The notes below the pieces were generated by a model. It was not told the origin of the DNA. It did not search any database and worked only from the letters and a program-made list of their open reading frames with translations. Position numbers and translations under genes: made by a program. From contig NC_053042.1 in the NCBI RefSeq assembly GCF_003473485.1, positions 12,110,501-12,174,500 on the forward strand: a stretch of DNA of 64,000 nt, written 5' to 3'. Numbering within the stretch: the first letter of the stretch is position 1; each line of letters opens with the position of its first letter. Source of the stretch: Medicago truncatula (lineage: Eukaryota > Streptophyta > Magnoliopsida > Fabales > Fabaceae). Positions 33,274-43,610 of the stretch are shown in pieces.

Positions 33274-33450
33274 ATGCTAAAGAGTGCTCTTAGGGCATTG
33301 GTTAAGTGAACATAAATAGAAATAATTTGTTGAAAAATGTTGAATTCAACTTTGTAAAAGTCAAAAAGTTATAATTTCCAATGCAAAACTACTATTTTTA
33401 GTTTCCTTAACCATTACCCTGAGGGCACTGGTTAACAAGACCCATAATTT
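33274..33450. mobile_element. MITE with GGGCACTGGTTAA ends (copy 2 of 3)
   Basis: The left part carries GAGTGCTCTTAGGGCATTGG and the right part CCTGAGGGCACTGGTTAACA followed by AGACCC. It is directly adjacent to the LINE's right target-site duplication. The family is shared with 8417-8594 and 48774-48952. Confidence 0.55.
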
Positions 33451-33536
33451 ATTCATATTTATAGATACTATGGAATCATCGTATTACTTTTAAAAGTGGG
33501 AACCACTCTGGTCACATAGCAATTTCAAAGTATCTA

Positions 33537-33577
<41 letters not shown>
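33537..33577. repeat. (TA)n microsatellite
   Basis: About 41 bp of TA repeats. Confidence 0.95.
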
Positions 33578-33581
<4 letters not shown>

Positions 33582-33802
33582 GTTTTTAATTGTTTTTGTC
33601 ATCGAAAATGTCTTTTGTTAGTCAGGTTTAGTCATCAAATCTATTTTTTTGTTGATCAATTTAGTCCGCAAAATTGTTAACAAAAGAGACACATTAAGTC
33701 AATTTGGTCAACACACCCAAATAAATATAAGGATTCAATTCGAGCAAGGTTAATTATTTTTTTTTTATTTGAATTGCTAAATGGATCAAAAATGTATTCG
33801 AG

Positions 33803-34394
33803 GAAATGACCCCGTCTTTTTTTTTTTTTTGAACAAACAAAAATGGAATATATATTAACCACAAAAAACAACTCCTCTAGCACAAGATGTGCCAAAAGAA
33901 TTACTCAAGGAACAAAGTTTCAATTACACAACCACCAAACAAACCATTATGTGATGCCCAACAATTGAAACGGGCTTGAACATCACCTATCTGTGCCAAA
34001 CCTAAAGGCAACCTTCTTGGCTTTCATCTAGGCTAAAGACATATATTTCACTTTATCTAACAACCTGGGAATAGGGCTTACAACATTATTGAAAAACCTA
34101 TTATTGCGCTCATTCCATAAGATCCAAACGCACAATAGCCAAATAAGTTGAAGGAATGACCGTTTTGCTCTGCCACCGCCTGTTAAATGCACGAATTGAA
34201 GAAAGTAATCGACTATAACATTAGTGTCGACACCTGTAATGCCCAACCAATGATGCACTAGGGGCCATAACGACGAATATATATTACAAGATAAAAACAA
34301 ATGTTGCGATGTCTCCACAAAGCCACACTCTAAAACACACAAAGAAGCCTCTGAAAAAATAACCCGTCTATGAACTCTGAAATGACCCCGTCTT
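33803..34394 (-). mobile_element. 5'-truncated LINE with 16-bp target-site duplication
   Basis: GAAATGACCCCGTCTT at 33803-33818 and 34379-34394 flank a 560-bp insert (33819-34378). The insert starts with a T-run, so its A-tail points to minus orientation. On the minus strand it encodes CGFVETSQHLFLSCN and LIWLLCVWILWNERNNRFFN, the C-terminal zinc-binding/RNase H-proximal region of plant LINEs. It belongs to a different family from the full-length LINE, since its tail is TTTGTTC plus A. Confidence 0.9.
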
Positions 34395-35289
34395 GTATTA
34401 TTTTTTGATAGAATCGAACAAAATGGTTATGTTGCTTCCATTTTTGAGACGATTAAAGATCCCTCAAGTAATGTTATGTTATGATTCACAAATAATTTAA
34501 AGGATCCTGTAACAAATAAATACTATTTAAAAGTTGCGTCATCAAGTAATATATATATTGGTTGGATTTGGTCACATATATTATATATACCAGTGTTAGG
34601 ACGAGCACTTTGTGTTTGTCTTTCTGTTCTTTTTATTGCGATATTAACGCGTATAAATTATGAACAATAGTTTTTATCAAATTTTGATTAAAATTATTTT
34701 GATTTTAGTTAAAAATATAGGTATAGATAATATATATTTTACATTTTTATATTGTAATAAACTATACTTGCATTTTTCAGTTATCCAACAATATAATAAA
34801 TATAATATAAATTCTTATTTGTTAAATGAAACTAACAAAATAACCGTATCATAATCAAAATTGCTTAAGAGTATAATTGGAAATAAAAAACCCAACGCAA
34901 AACCATGCAGTTTCTTTATATACATTGTATATAATTATATTAGAAAAAGAAAAATTAGTAACAGAAAAAATAAAATTCCTCACAAATTCCTTCGTCGCAA
35001 AATTTAGTGACGGAATTAGAGAAGGATTTCATGTTTTCCCTCACTAAATATCCCTCACTGATAATTTTAATTCTTACGTCATGATATGTTATGATACATG
35101 CTCTTAGTTTCATGCAAGCACTCGTACACCGAAAATTAATTGAAATTATTGTCTTCATATTACTTGAAAACTTGCATCTGAGAAGTGGTCATTATCGTTC
35201 TCAATACGAATGCTACTAATCAAGATCATGTAGTATATGACCTTCATTATCGACCTCCATATTGCTAATCTGAATAACATTCTTTTGTC
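34395..35289. other. Intergenic, with a degenerate CACTA-like MITE at ~34.95-35.09 kb
   Basis: AT-rich, no gene. CCTCACAAATTCCTTCGTCG, TTAGTGACGGAATTAGAG and CCCTCACTAAATATCCCTCA resemble the interior of the element at 21952-22111. From about 35180 the sequence (ATTATCGTTCTCAATACG, CTACTAATCAAGATCATG) is shared with the upstream regions of GRP-2, GRP-3 and GRP-6. Confidence 0.45.
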
Positions 35290-35422
35290 TACTTTCTAAT
35301 AATAGTAACTCGAGAATGATCAAACAAAGGGAAAAGATAAGAATGAAATTTTAAATAAAAAATGTCAACCAAAGAATTTAATGCTTTTTGTTCTATTTCT
35401 TCCTCATCTTGCCTATAAATAC
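35290..35422 (+). promoter_or_regulatory. GRP-4 promoter block with TATA box
   Basis: CTACTTTCTAATAATAGTAA begins near 35289, followed by CTCGAGAATGATCAAACAAA. AAAGATAAGAATGAA begins at 35333 and CTATAAATAC is at 35413-35422, 66 bp before the ATG. Confidence 0.65.
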
Positions 35423-35487
35423 ATAACTTTCAGTCACTTCATTTTCATCGATCAATATACAATAGTTTCAAAGTAAGTTATAAGAAA

Positions 35488-36084
35488 ATGAATTCCAAAG
35501 GGTTACTTTTTCTAGCTATGCTCTTGGCTTCCATTCTTCTCATCTCCGCAGCTGAGAAATCTGACAAAAAAGATGGTAATAAATCTGTTCTCAATTTTCC
35601 CAACATTAATTATATACCGCATGATCTTACTCCGTTCATTATTATAAAAAACAATTGACTTCTGATGTATCTAGTCTATATTTATAACAAGATACATTAA
35701 TTGTTCAATGAACCTAAAAAGTTAATTGGTTAAACACATGTTGTACTCTCACGAGGACAAACTATCCCTTGTGCTCCCCATCAATAAATTTTTGCTTATC
35801 TTAATTTCTTTTTTTACATATAATTATGTCTTTTTTCTTTTTGGTTTGAAGGTAAAGAAAATGGGATAGACGAAAGCAAGTATGGCTATTATGGAGGTTG
35901 GGGTTACGGCGGTCCATGGCGTGGAGGTTGGGGTTATGGCGGTCCATGGCGTGGAGGCTACGGTTGGGGAGGTCCATGGCGTGGAGGCTGGGGTGGTGGC
36001 TATGGTGGCTGGCGCGGTGGTTGGGGTGGTGGTTGGCCAAAAGAACATAATGATGCTCATATTGATGCTGAACCTCATGACTAA
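35488..36084 (+). CDS. Nodule-type glycine-rich secreted protein (GRP-4)
   Basis: Exons 35488-35575 and 35852-36084, GT-AG phase 1 intron; product 106 aa. Exon 1 encodes MNSKGLLFLAMLLASILLIS and the short linker AAEKSDKKD. Exon 2 begins with a Gly codon across the junction (GKENGIDESKYGYYGG). It has three GYGGPWRGG-type repeats, then WGGGYGGWRGGWGGGW, and ends PKEHNDAHIDAEPHD. The final Asp instead of Asn is specific to this copy. With GRP-5 and GRP-6 it forms a second subgroup (Gly at residue 5, EKSDKKD linker, DESKY start of exon 2). The 3' UTR has the conserved AATAAATAAAACTTCATG. Export by the signal peptide is predicted; a role in nodules is inferred from the family. Confidence 0.9.
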
Positions 36085-36358
36085 GCTAAAAATCGAGCTA
36101 ATGGGCTCTTGTTACTATACTTATCACAATAAATAAAACTTCATGTCAAGTATAGCTTGAAATGTAATAAAAAGGAAGAATCTTGTGTTATATTGTACTT
36201 ATTAAGGAATAAAATGCACGAATTTAGACATATATATCTCATTTTCATTTTAACTTTTATATGCTTGATCTTAATGAATATGGCCTTTTGTGAAGTTTCA
36301 CATAGTGTGTGCAAGTGATTATCATAAAACACACTGAAGATATAAAGCAACCTAAGAC

Positions 36359-36423
36359 GTTATAATATTCATGCAAAATTCTTTCAAAAAAAAGAAGAAG
36401 AGGTTATAGTATTCATGCAAAAT
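36359..36423 (+). repeat. Micro-insertion with 21-bp target-site duplication
   Basis: A 21-bp word starting GTTATAATATTCATG at 36359-36379 recurs with one mismatch at 36403-36423. The 23-base insert is TCTTTC, A8, then GAAGAAGAG. Confidence 0.65.
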
Positions 36424-36455
36424 AAAAGTTATATTTTTGAATTAATGTGGTTTTT

Positions 36456-36497
36456 ATAATTGAATAAACATTTCCTCAAAAAATAATTGAATAAACA
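36456..36497 (+). repeat. Micro-insertion with 15-bp target-site duplication
   Basis: ATAATTGAATAAACA at 36456-36470 and 36483-36497 flank TTTCCTC plus A5 (12 bases). Confidence 0.7.
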
Positions 36498-36633
36498 AAA
36501 AGTAGTCATTTGCACATAAATCTCAAAAATAAAAATAAATAATAACTAAACTATATCATGATCATATCGAGTTGTTCTTGTCCTTATTTTGCATGAAAAA
36601 TTATATTGGAACACAACATTGTATTGTACCGTT

Positions 36634-36805
36634 AAAAAATACATGATTTTGTCCTATAAATCCTACTCAACTGATAAAATGTCGAAATTGATAGATCGGA
36701 CGTCATGATTGGGGTTCAAATCCCGGTACCTCCACTTTATGTGTGTGAAATTATGATGGCTTTGCCATCTCATCTATCTATGAAGAAGAAAAAATACATG
36801 ATTTT
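36634..36805 (+). mobile_element. tRNA-derived SINE with 17-bp target-site duplication
   Basis: AAAAAATACATGATTTT at 36634-36650 and 36789-36805 flank a 138-bp element (36651-36788). It includes TACTCAACTGATAAAATGTC (box A-like) and GGGGTTCAAATCCC (box B), and ends GATGGC...CATCTCATCTATCTATGAAG. Confidence 0.85.
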
Positions 36806-36999
36806 TCTTTTGCCTAAAGCAAATAAAAAAATGTGGCAGTGCTCTCTCTCCATTCTCCATCTTCACTTACCTTCCCCATTCATATCATATTGTTAACAAA
36901 AGAGGGTTTAAGAGAGAATAACAAAGACGACTAGGGTTTCATAGAATGCTAATAGTATTACAAAAAGTTAAGAGAACATATATAAAATCTAACGGCCTA

Positions 37000-37180
37000 C
37001 CAACTTGGAAAATAAGGATTAATGATGGGATTTTCAACAACAAAGCTTTGGAGATTAACGAAATGGTGGATCAAGTGAAGGTGCTTTCTTGGTATTGGAG
37101 TTTGAATAGATTAAAAATTGCTTCTTACTTATACTATGAATTGTGTTGGAACCCAAAGGATTGTCTAATGGGAGGGAGAG
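37000..37180 (+). pseudogene. LINE C-terminal fragment
   Basis: Reads GIFNNKALEINEMVDQVKVL, then SWYWSLNRLKIASYLYYELC and WNPKDCL. It is colinear with the C-terminus of the full-length LINE here (CIFNN...VDEIKVLSWRW...WNPRDCLM). It runs straight into the GA-rich microsatellite. Confidence 0.75.
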
Positions 37181-37204
37181 GGAGGGAGGGAGGGAGGGAG
37201 GGGG

Positions 37205-37246
<42 letters not shown>
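37172..37246. repeat. (GGGA)n/(GA)n microsatellite
   Basis: GGGAGGGAGGGAGG followed by about 20 GA repeats. Confidence 0.95.
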
Positions 37247-37249
<3 letters not shown>

Positions 37250-37256
37250 TAAACAG

Positions 37257-37435
37257 GAGAATCAAAAGTGGGAAGAAGTGCAATCAATCAGAAGAATAAA
37301 ATGGGGACATAAGTGCAATCAATCATAAGAATCAAAAGGAAAAGAAGTGCAATCAATCAGAATAATCAAAAGGGGGAGAAGTGAAATCAATCAAGAGAAT
37401 CAATAGCTAGAAATGCAATCAATTAGAAGAACAAA
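37257..37435. repeat. Minisatellite of ~38 bp, about 4-5 units
   Basis: Units contain AGAATCAAAAG-G-GAAGAAGTGCAATCAATC with variation; the AATCAATC motif recurs at about 37281, 37315, 37350, 37385 and 37417. Confidence 0.8.
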
Positions 37436-37439
37436 ATAA

Positions 37440-37890
37440 TCTTCCCGGTGAGAACGGATGAGTGGTGGATAATGATCTGGTGAGACGGTAAGGGTTTCTG
37501 GTACGACGGCGTTGAGTAATCGCGGTGGAACGAAAGGTGCCTACATGCACGTTAGCACTCCGACACTCAAGTCAGTAATGGAACTGAGAAAGAGTGTGTA
37601 GAAAGTGTTGTGAAAAGTGAATTATACCTTGAGGAGGAAGCAAGTTCAACCTTATATAGGTGCGCATTGGGCATAACTGTCTCCGAGTTATGCGGCATTT
37701 GATTAGGGATGGTGGAGGACACGTGTAGGGTGATGCTCGTGCGGGGACGCGCTTGCCTGCATCACGGTGCACTTGATCTGGCATGTTCTGTCAGGCGCAG
37801 AGCTTTAAGGCAGTGTAAGTTATGCTATGTGTCAGTGTGTGATTGGTCTTTTGACTGGTCAAGAACAAAAGTAATCAACTTACAATCCAT
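37440..37890 (-). mobile_element. LTR retrotransposon LTR fragment
   Basis: The sequence is GC-richer than its surroundings. On the minus strand it has CACCTATATAAGGTTG (TATA box, about 37648-37663) followed downstream by TGACTTGAGTGTCGGAGTGC, a motif common near the ends of plant gypsy LTRs. No ends with TG/CA and no duplication were defined. Lineage unknown. Confidence 0.45.
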
Positions 37891-38024
37891 ATAGTACTTT
37901 AGCAATCTATGACTCAAAAGACCACAATGATTCTTAAAAAAATGTTTAATATGAAGAACAAATGGACAATGAGGTTAGGAGACTCTAGGGAGAATATATG
38001 CAAATGATTCAGTAGTTTTGATAC

Positions 38025-38260
38025 GATTCAGACCTATAGTGAATCTATTCAAAATGCCGAGGATGAAGATTTGTACGATTCACTAATCATGTGAATCGAA
38101 TCACTACGCCAAAAACCAAAGTAAGAGAGAAATATTGATACGAATCAAATTAGTTTGAATCGAATCATGCTTGATACGATTCATCAACACATGAATCAAT
38201 TCAAAATTGCAACCCATAAGGCCGATACGAATTATTTTGGTTTTTCCTTTGTACTCTCAT
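38025..38260. repeat. Clustered GATACGATTC / TGAATCGAATC motifs
   Basis: GATACGATTC occurs near 38019 and 38174. GTACGATTC (38076), GATACGAAT (38139, 38223), GTGAATCGAATC (38092) and TTGAATCGAATC (38155) also occur. The motif is close to a reverse-complement pair of itself. The density suggests a reiterated motif within a retroelement LTR or UTR. Confidence 0.55.
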
Positions 38261-38761
38261 CCCAAAAGCTAGGTCAAAGGATGAGGGTACTCAAACATAT
38301 TTATATATACGCTCAACAGGCTGAAAACTTGAACAATGTAGATCTAATAACAAACTACAAACACCATCAAAACCAACCCTCACGTCTCCCTAATACCAAG
38401 GCCACCATATTTTTTAGTTTTATAGACATCCGACCAACTGACATATGAGACTTTGGTCCCCCTGCCGCCCTTCAGATCCTCCCCATAGAAATCAGCATTG
38501 GAGCCAAACAATCTTCTTTCACACCTTCACTAACATTTTCATGTAGGAGAAAAAAAAAGTAGGACTCGAATTCAGCACCAAATTATTCAACACCACTCTC
38601 CTCTCAAGACTAATAAACCTACTACTCCACGAAGTGTGCTAGAGATAGTTATTCACTAGGGGGTCCCACATATCAGAAAATAAATATTCCGCCATGCACT
38701 TTTATGACACCGTAAATTCCAAATTTTAGTAAATAAAAGGAAAAACAATAGTTTATAAATA
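38261..38761. other. Unassigned intergenic sequence
   Basis: Moderately GC-richer than its neighbours (CAAACCAACCCTCACGTCTC, GATCCTCCCCATAGAAATC), possibly retroelement internal sequence. No frame with a recognisable domain. Confidence 0.35.
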
Positions 38762-39164
38762 GGCAAATTATACGGTACACCCAATATATTTGAGTGCATC
38801 GGTACATCAAACCTTTAAATTTATAGTTTAAATGAGTTGTTTTTTTGAAAAAAAATATTATTTTTGATCATTTATAATTATAATTATTAAATCTTATTCA
38901 CCAAAAACGTCAACGAAATAAAATTGATTTTTTTTGAATTTTTAATAGAAAACTTTAATTATTTTATATGATAATATGGCAAAAATTTACTATGATTCGT
39001 ATAAACAATGAATGAAGTGTTTTTTTTTATGAAATAATATTTTCTAAAATATAAATGTCGGCAAATAACTATTTATTTCATAAAATTAATCGTTAATTTA
39101 TAGATTTAGGAAGCAAGAGTACCGGTACACCTCAATTTGCGAGTGTACCGTAAAAGTTCCCAAA
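38762..39164. mobile_element. MITE-like element with GGTACAC ends
   Basis: The left end is GGCAAATTATACGGTACACC and the right end GAGTGTACCGTAAAAGTTCC, inverted with mismatches. Internal GTGCATCGGTACATC and GTACCGGTACACC are also inverted. The flanks TTATAAATA and AAATAAATA may be a decayed 9-bp duplication, which would fit a Mutator-type element. Confidence 0.5.
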
Positions 39165-39384
39165 TAAATAACGCACGCATCAGTTCAATGGAGTAAAAAT
39201 TTGATTTCTTTCCCAAATAAACTCCAAGAATTTATTTGGTTACAGAGAATTTGAAACAAGAATGAATATTTTCAAAATCCTCTTTTTTGCTTAATTTGAT
39301 TTTAAAAGCACTCTCAATTGATTCAACTTAACTTAAAACTACTTAAAAATAAATGTAAAAATACTAACTATTGAAGAATTATCA

Positions 39385-39649
39385 TGACCCAAGCCCAAGC
39401 CCGGCCCGTCGGACGAACGACGTCGTCGTTGTCACGCGCGTGATATATATATTTTTCTAAGTGCTCACTCGTTCACAACAGTGGGTATCCCAAGGGCACA
39501 CACTTGCAGGTCATCCCCACCCTTATATAAACACTTGCTAGTTGGTGTACGTGGCTCACCAATGTAGGATATTTTTAAGTCACACACACTAGTTCTTACA
39601 TTGTGTTTTTCTATCCAATTTTTTTACTAGAATTAACTAGGGTTCCAAC
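39385..39649. other. LTR-like sequence with a TATA box
   Basis: CCACCCTTATATAAACACTTG at about 39515-39535 is a good TATA box, preceded by GC-rich sequence (CGGACGAACGACGTCG). No domain and no defined ends; a retroelement LTR or a dead promoter. Confidence 0.3.
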
Positions 39650-40215
39650 AGGCGATTAATTCCAAAAATTCAGAGGTTGTTAGAATATGTCTGGAAGGTT
39701 AAAGTTTGTCATTCGTATCGTGAATCCAATTGTTGTGCAAAAGCTCTAGTAAATATGAGATGCGATAGAGTGGAGTCTTGGTGTTTGCTCTAGTCTTGTT
39801 CGAGTCAGGTTAGTCAGTTGTTATCAGTGATGTTAGTGGAGTTTCTACTCCTCGTCCAATTGTTTTATAGTTTATTTTTTCTCGGACTTAGGCCCTTGTT
39901 TCCAAAAACAAAATGAACTATAATATAGTTAAATATTTTGGCATAACTCTTTCAAAAATAATTTTATTTTGCAAAAACGCTCCAAATAAAATATTTTACA
40001 TTGTCTTTTGTTGTGTAATAAATGTGAGTTAGAAGTATTATTGTTTACAAAAGTAAAGGTTGAACCTTAAACCCAATATTTAAGGTTTTAGATAAAAGTG
40101 TCTTGTCTTTCTATCTGCGTTGTTGCTCAAAGTCTAATGTGGGTAATTCCTAAATTCTCTCTGTAACCCAATATCAATAAAAGTGTGTGATTTCTTAATC
40201 ACTTGAATGTTGCTT
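39650..40215 (+). pseudogene. LINE RNase H C-terminus and 3' region
   Basis: Reads LIPKIQRLLEYVWKVKVCHS and YRESNCCAKALVNM, the C-terminal part of the RNase H domain (RE-xN-xxAxALV). A 3' region containing GAGTTTCTACTC and GGCATAACTCTTTCAAAA follows. The same 3' region recurs at 47586-47890, including AATGTGGGTAATT and AATAAAAGTGTG. Confidence 0.65.
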
Positions 40216-40224
40216 TGAAAATTC

Positions 40225-42103
40225 TTGTCATCTTATTACTTTAAAACATGGATAAGAGAACTGTATCGAAATTTTGATCCTCCTATTTCTAAAACCACTA
40301 TTTTAGTCCCTTTATTTTAGACTCTTTAGGTTTTTTAAATCTCCATAAATATTGGTGATTTGTCACAATCATCAATGACGTATGACGGTGTGACAGTGTA
40401 TTGGCTAATTCAATTTCCATGTCCTTATTGGTACTTTCATGTTATTTATTAAAAGAAATACATAATAAAAAAAACAATTAAGTTAAAAAGAATTAAAATA
40501 ATAAAATTGAAAAGAAAGATTTTTCCCCAATTTAAGAACAAACCCTAACTCCAATTTAGCATAAAATTATATTTAGAAACACACCGTCACTCGTAAACCC
40601 TCACCCTTCGTCGTTCTTCTTTCTACATCAACCCTCACCTGCTGTGACAGAAATAGCTATTGCAAATTTAATTGAGTGCTCAGGCAATTTATGATAGTGA
40701 TGCAGATAATTTTATAAAGTGGCAATTTATATAGTATTCATTAAAAGAAAAACGTGACATCAACACATTTTGCCACCTCCTGCAGATACATGCATTGAGA
40801 AAGGATAAATAACTCTACTCTCCACAGTTTATTCTACATACATTACAAAAACCGAGATGTGTAAATAATATTTGATATAGACATTATTTATTATAGTTAG
40901 AGATCATAAAACAACAAAATAATATTTACAAACTTTGATTATATACTACTTGTCTTAATATATTTAGAACAACCGACATCGAATTAGATTGATAGGAATC
41001 CAAAGGCAAAAAAGAATTTAAGGTTCAAATAAACAATAAAATGGCTAACATTGAAATTGAACTTGCAAAATGAACTATGACTCCTCATTTGCATACCACT
41101 TGAGCTTCGAGTAAACATTTTTAAAAAATTTGACAAACAAAAATATTTTGTTAGAGATCTTAAAATAACAAAATAATATTGAAATAATACAAATATAAAT
41201 TAAATTTTTACTTTTACAAACTTTGATTACACACCACTTGTCTTATTTAGAACAATCGAAATCAAATTAGATTGACAGGAATCTGAAGGCAACATGAATT
41301 TAATGTTCAAATCACCAATAAAATAGTTAGCATTGAAATTGAACTTGTAAAATAAACTATGACTCCTCATTTGCATACCACTTGAGCTTTAAGTAAGCAT
41401 GTTGAAAAAATTTGACGTACAAAAATATTTTGTTAGAGATCTTAAAATAACAAAATAATATTGAAATGATAAATATAAATATAAATTTTTACTTTTTAGA
41501 AACTTTGATTACACACCACTTGTCTTAATATATTTAGAACAACCAAAATTGAATTAGATCGATACGAATCTGAAGGCAACAAGAATTTAAGGTTCAAATA
41601 ATCAATAAAATAGTTAGCACTGTAATCGAACTTGCAAATTTGCATACCACTTGAGCTCCAAGTGAATATGTTTACAAATTGAACGTACGAAAATATTTTC
41701 AAAGACAAAAATACGAGGCCTAATACGAGACCTAAAAAACTCGGGGGCCTAAAGCCCTTGATTTAGTGGTAGCCCCCCTTAGACCGACCGTGGCTATGTA
41801 AATCACAAACGAATTCGAAAACTAGATGTGTAAATGAGGAAGAGCAATTCATAATAAAAAATGACAAAGGAAAAGAAGCAGATTGAGAAAATTCGAGATT
41901 TTAAAAATTAGGGTTCAATGAAAATTGAATTAGCCAACACACACTGTCACGTCACTGACACATCATTAATGATACTGACAAATCACCAAAATTAAGGAGG
42001 ATTAAAAATAACCCATAAAATATAAAATATGAGGACTAAAATAGTAGTTTTAGAAATAAGAGGATCAAAATTCCGATATAGTTAAAATAGAGGATGAAAA
42101 GTG
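40225..42103. mobile_element. Long inverted-repeat element upstream of GRP-5
   Basis: The left arm (about 40235-40440) contains TTTTGATCCTCCTATTTCTA and ATTTTAGTCCCTTTA. The right arm (about 41930-42100) has the inverse (GAAATAAGAGGATCAAAATT, GAGGACTAAAATAGT), and ACACTGTCACGTCACTGACA inverts GTCATTGATG...GTGTGACAGTGTA. No transposase frame is visible. Three ~285-bp direct repeats fill the interior. The right arm ends directly at a SINE that abuts the GRP-5 promoter. Confidence 0.6.
40926..41720. repeat. Three direct repeats of ~285 bp
   Basis: Copies begin with AAACTTTGATTA near 40932, 41218 and 41499. They share CACTTGTCTTAATATATTTAG, GAATTAGATTGAT, ACTCCTCATTTGCATACCAC and TTGAGCT. The third copy is shortened by a deletion. 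The periods are about 286 and 281 bp. Confidence 0.8.
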
Positions 42104-42241
42104 CTTTTTTTTTTTTAGTCAAGTAGCCATATGGCTGGAGCTCACACAATTAAATGTGGAGAAGTTGAGTGTCTGAGATTCGAACCTCGACCTCTGCATA
42201 CAACATGCAATATTCCTACCAACTGAGCAAAGCTCACGGAA
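42104..42241 (-). mobile_element. tRNA-derived SINE, minus strand
   Basis: On the minus strand: CCGTGAGCTTTGCTCAGTTG (box A), GAGGTTCGAATCTCAGAC (box B), GTGTGAGCTCCAGCCATATG, then an A-tract (T-run 42104-42115). It is wedged between the inverted-repeat element and the GRP-5 promoter. Confidence 0.8.
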
Positions 42242-42299
42242 AGATCAAAAGTGCATTTGAACTTGAATAATAGCAATAACAATATTGTTACAAATTCGA

Positions 42300-42391
42300 T
42301 GAACAAATCCACTCGAGAATGATCCACTTAATGTCAACGAAGGAATTTAATGTTTTTTGTTCTATTTCTTTCTCATGTTGCCTATAAATAC
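42300..42391 (+). promoter_or_regulatory. GRP-5 promoter, distal part truncated
   Basis: CTATAAATAC at 42382-42391 and TTCTATTTCTTTCTCATG upstream match GRP-6. CACTCGAGAATGATC at 42311 is joined directly to CACTTAATGTCAACGAAGG. The TACTAATAATAGTAACT block and the AAAGATAAGAATGAA motif are therefore missing compared with GRP-3, GRP-4 and GRP-6. Confidence 0.6.
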
Positions 42392-42454
42392 ATAACTTTC
42401 AGACACTTCATTTTCATCGATCAATACAATAGTTTCACGATAAGCTATAACAAA

Positions 42455-43610
42455 ATGAATTCCAAAGGGTTACTTTTTCTTACTATGTTGCTGGCTTCCA
42501 TCCTTCTCATCTCTGCTGAGAAATCTGATAAAAAAGATGGTAATATTCTCGAGTTTTCCACGCCATTAATTATGATTATTATTACTTTTTTTCCGTAATA
42601 AATTATTTTTAATTAGTTGTACCACTTTTTCCTTGTGCTTAGGTGAACTATCCATTGTATTTTCCTTTTCAAATTTAAATACATTTTTTTCCATAAAAAA
42701 TAATTAGTTGGTCTACTTCCACTTGATGGTAGTTTTTTTTATTTGTATGACTACTCAATAGTTTAAGAATTTGATCAAATTTCAAAAGAATTTATTCATA
42801 TTACAATATAATTTTGGGGCGTTTAATATGAACATAGTTTAAAAGTGGGCTTCACTATTTTTATCAACTTTTAATAAAACTAGAATATTACGATCAAAAA
42901 AGAATATTACAAAGTTTAATCAAGCCTTTATACGGGTTAATTTACAAGTCTAGCCAAGACCTTACATAGGGTTAATTCCCTAAATTTAGAAATTGATCCG
43001 TCCTAGTTAGCTTAGCTCAGTTGGTAAGGGTAATATATAATATATGCAAGGTCCTGGATTCAAACCTCAGCCACAATAAAAAAAAAAGAAATTGATCCAT
43101 TATTTTAAGAATATTTTTACGTTTTATTATTAGCCATTGTGGGCTAGCTTGTTTTTTTAAGGGAATTTTATTATTAGCCATTACTTTAAAGTGTATTTAC
43201 TGTTATTTATGCTTCTTTTTTTTTGGTACAATTGTTATATACACTTTTAACTCAATGATATATAATTAATATAACATATTGACCTAATCGCATGTAAAGA
43301 TACATATTATTATGTATAATGTATTTATTTTTTTAATTTTTATTTTTTGGTTGTAGATAAAGCAAATGGGGTCGATGAAAGCAAATATGACTATGATGGA
43401 GGTTTGGGTTACGGTGGTCCATGGCGTGGAGGTTGGGGTTACGGTGATCCATGGCGTGGTGACTATGGTTGGGGAGGTCCATGGCGTGGCGGCTTTGGTG
43501 ATGGCTATGGTGGCTGGCGTGGCGGATTGGGTGGTGGTTATGGTGGCTGGCGTGGTGGTTGGCCTAAAGAACACAGCGATATTAATACTGATGCTGAACC
43601 TCATAACTAA
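42455..43610 (+). CDS. Nodule-type glycine-rich secreted protein (GRP-5)
   Basis: Exons 42455-42539 and 43357-43610, GT-AG phase 1 intron of 817 bp; product 112 aa. Exon 1 (MNSKGLLFLTMLLASILLIS, then AEKSDKKD) is identical to GRP-6. Exon 2 begins DKANGVDESKYDYDGG. It has GYGGPWRGG repeats, with acidic substitutions (YGDPWRGDYG), two YGGWRGG units, and ends PKEHSDINTDAEPHN. The intron is enlarged relative to GRP-6 by a SINE with a perfect 12-bp duplication and by two micro-insertions. The promoter has lost its distal conserved block, so expression may differ from its paralogues. The frame is intact. Polyadenylation motif AATAAATAAAACTTCATG follows about 50 bp after the stop. Confidence 0.9.
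42882..42910 (+). repeat. Micro-insertion in GRP-5 intron, 10-bp duplication (empty site in GRP-6)
   Basis: AGAATATTAC at 42882-42891 and 42901-42910 flank GATC plus A5 (9 bases). The GRP-6 intron has a single AGAATATTAC at 48751-48760 with no insert. Confidence 0.75.
42988..43098 (+). mobile_element. Short tRNA-like SINE in the GRP-5 intron
   Basis: AGAAATTGATCC at 42988-42999 and 43087-43098 is a perfect 12-bp target-site duplication. The 87-bp insert has TAGCTTAGCTCAGTTGGTAAG (box A), GGTCCTGGATTCAAACCTC (box B) and a terminal A-tract. It has little beyond a tRNA-like body and a tail. It is absent from the GRP-6 intron. Confidence 0.85.
43201..43244 (-). repeat. Micro-insertion in GRP-5 intron, ~12-bp duplication (empty site in GRP-6)
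   Basis: TGTTATTTATGC (43201-43212) and TGTTATATACAC (43233-43244) flank TTC, T8, GGTACAAT. GRP-6 has one uninterrupted TGTTATTTACAC at 48972-48983. Confidence 0.6.

Noticed and set aside
36946-37299. 117-codon plus-strand ORF with Arg-Glu repeats
   Set aside because: The first half is a LINE C-terminal fragment and the second half is the GA microsatellite; it is not a gene.
43121-43182. Possible thirteenth micro-insertion: TTTTATTATTAGCCATT repeated around a short T-rich segment in the GRP-5 intron
   Set aside because: The equivalent GRP-6 region is occupied by a MITE and shares the T-rich segment, so the event cannot be polarised and the insert does not have a clean tail.
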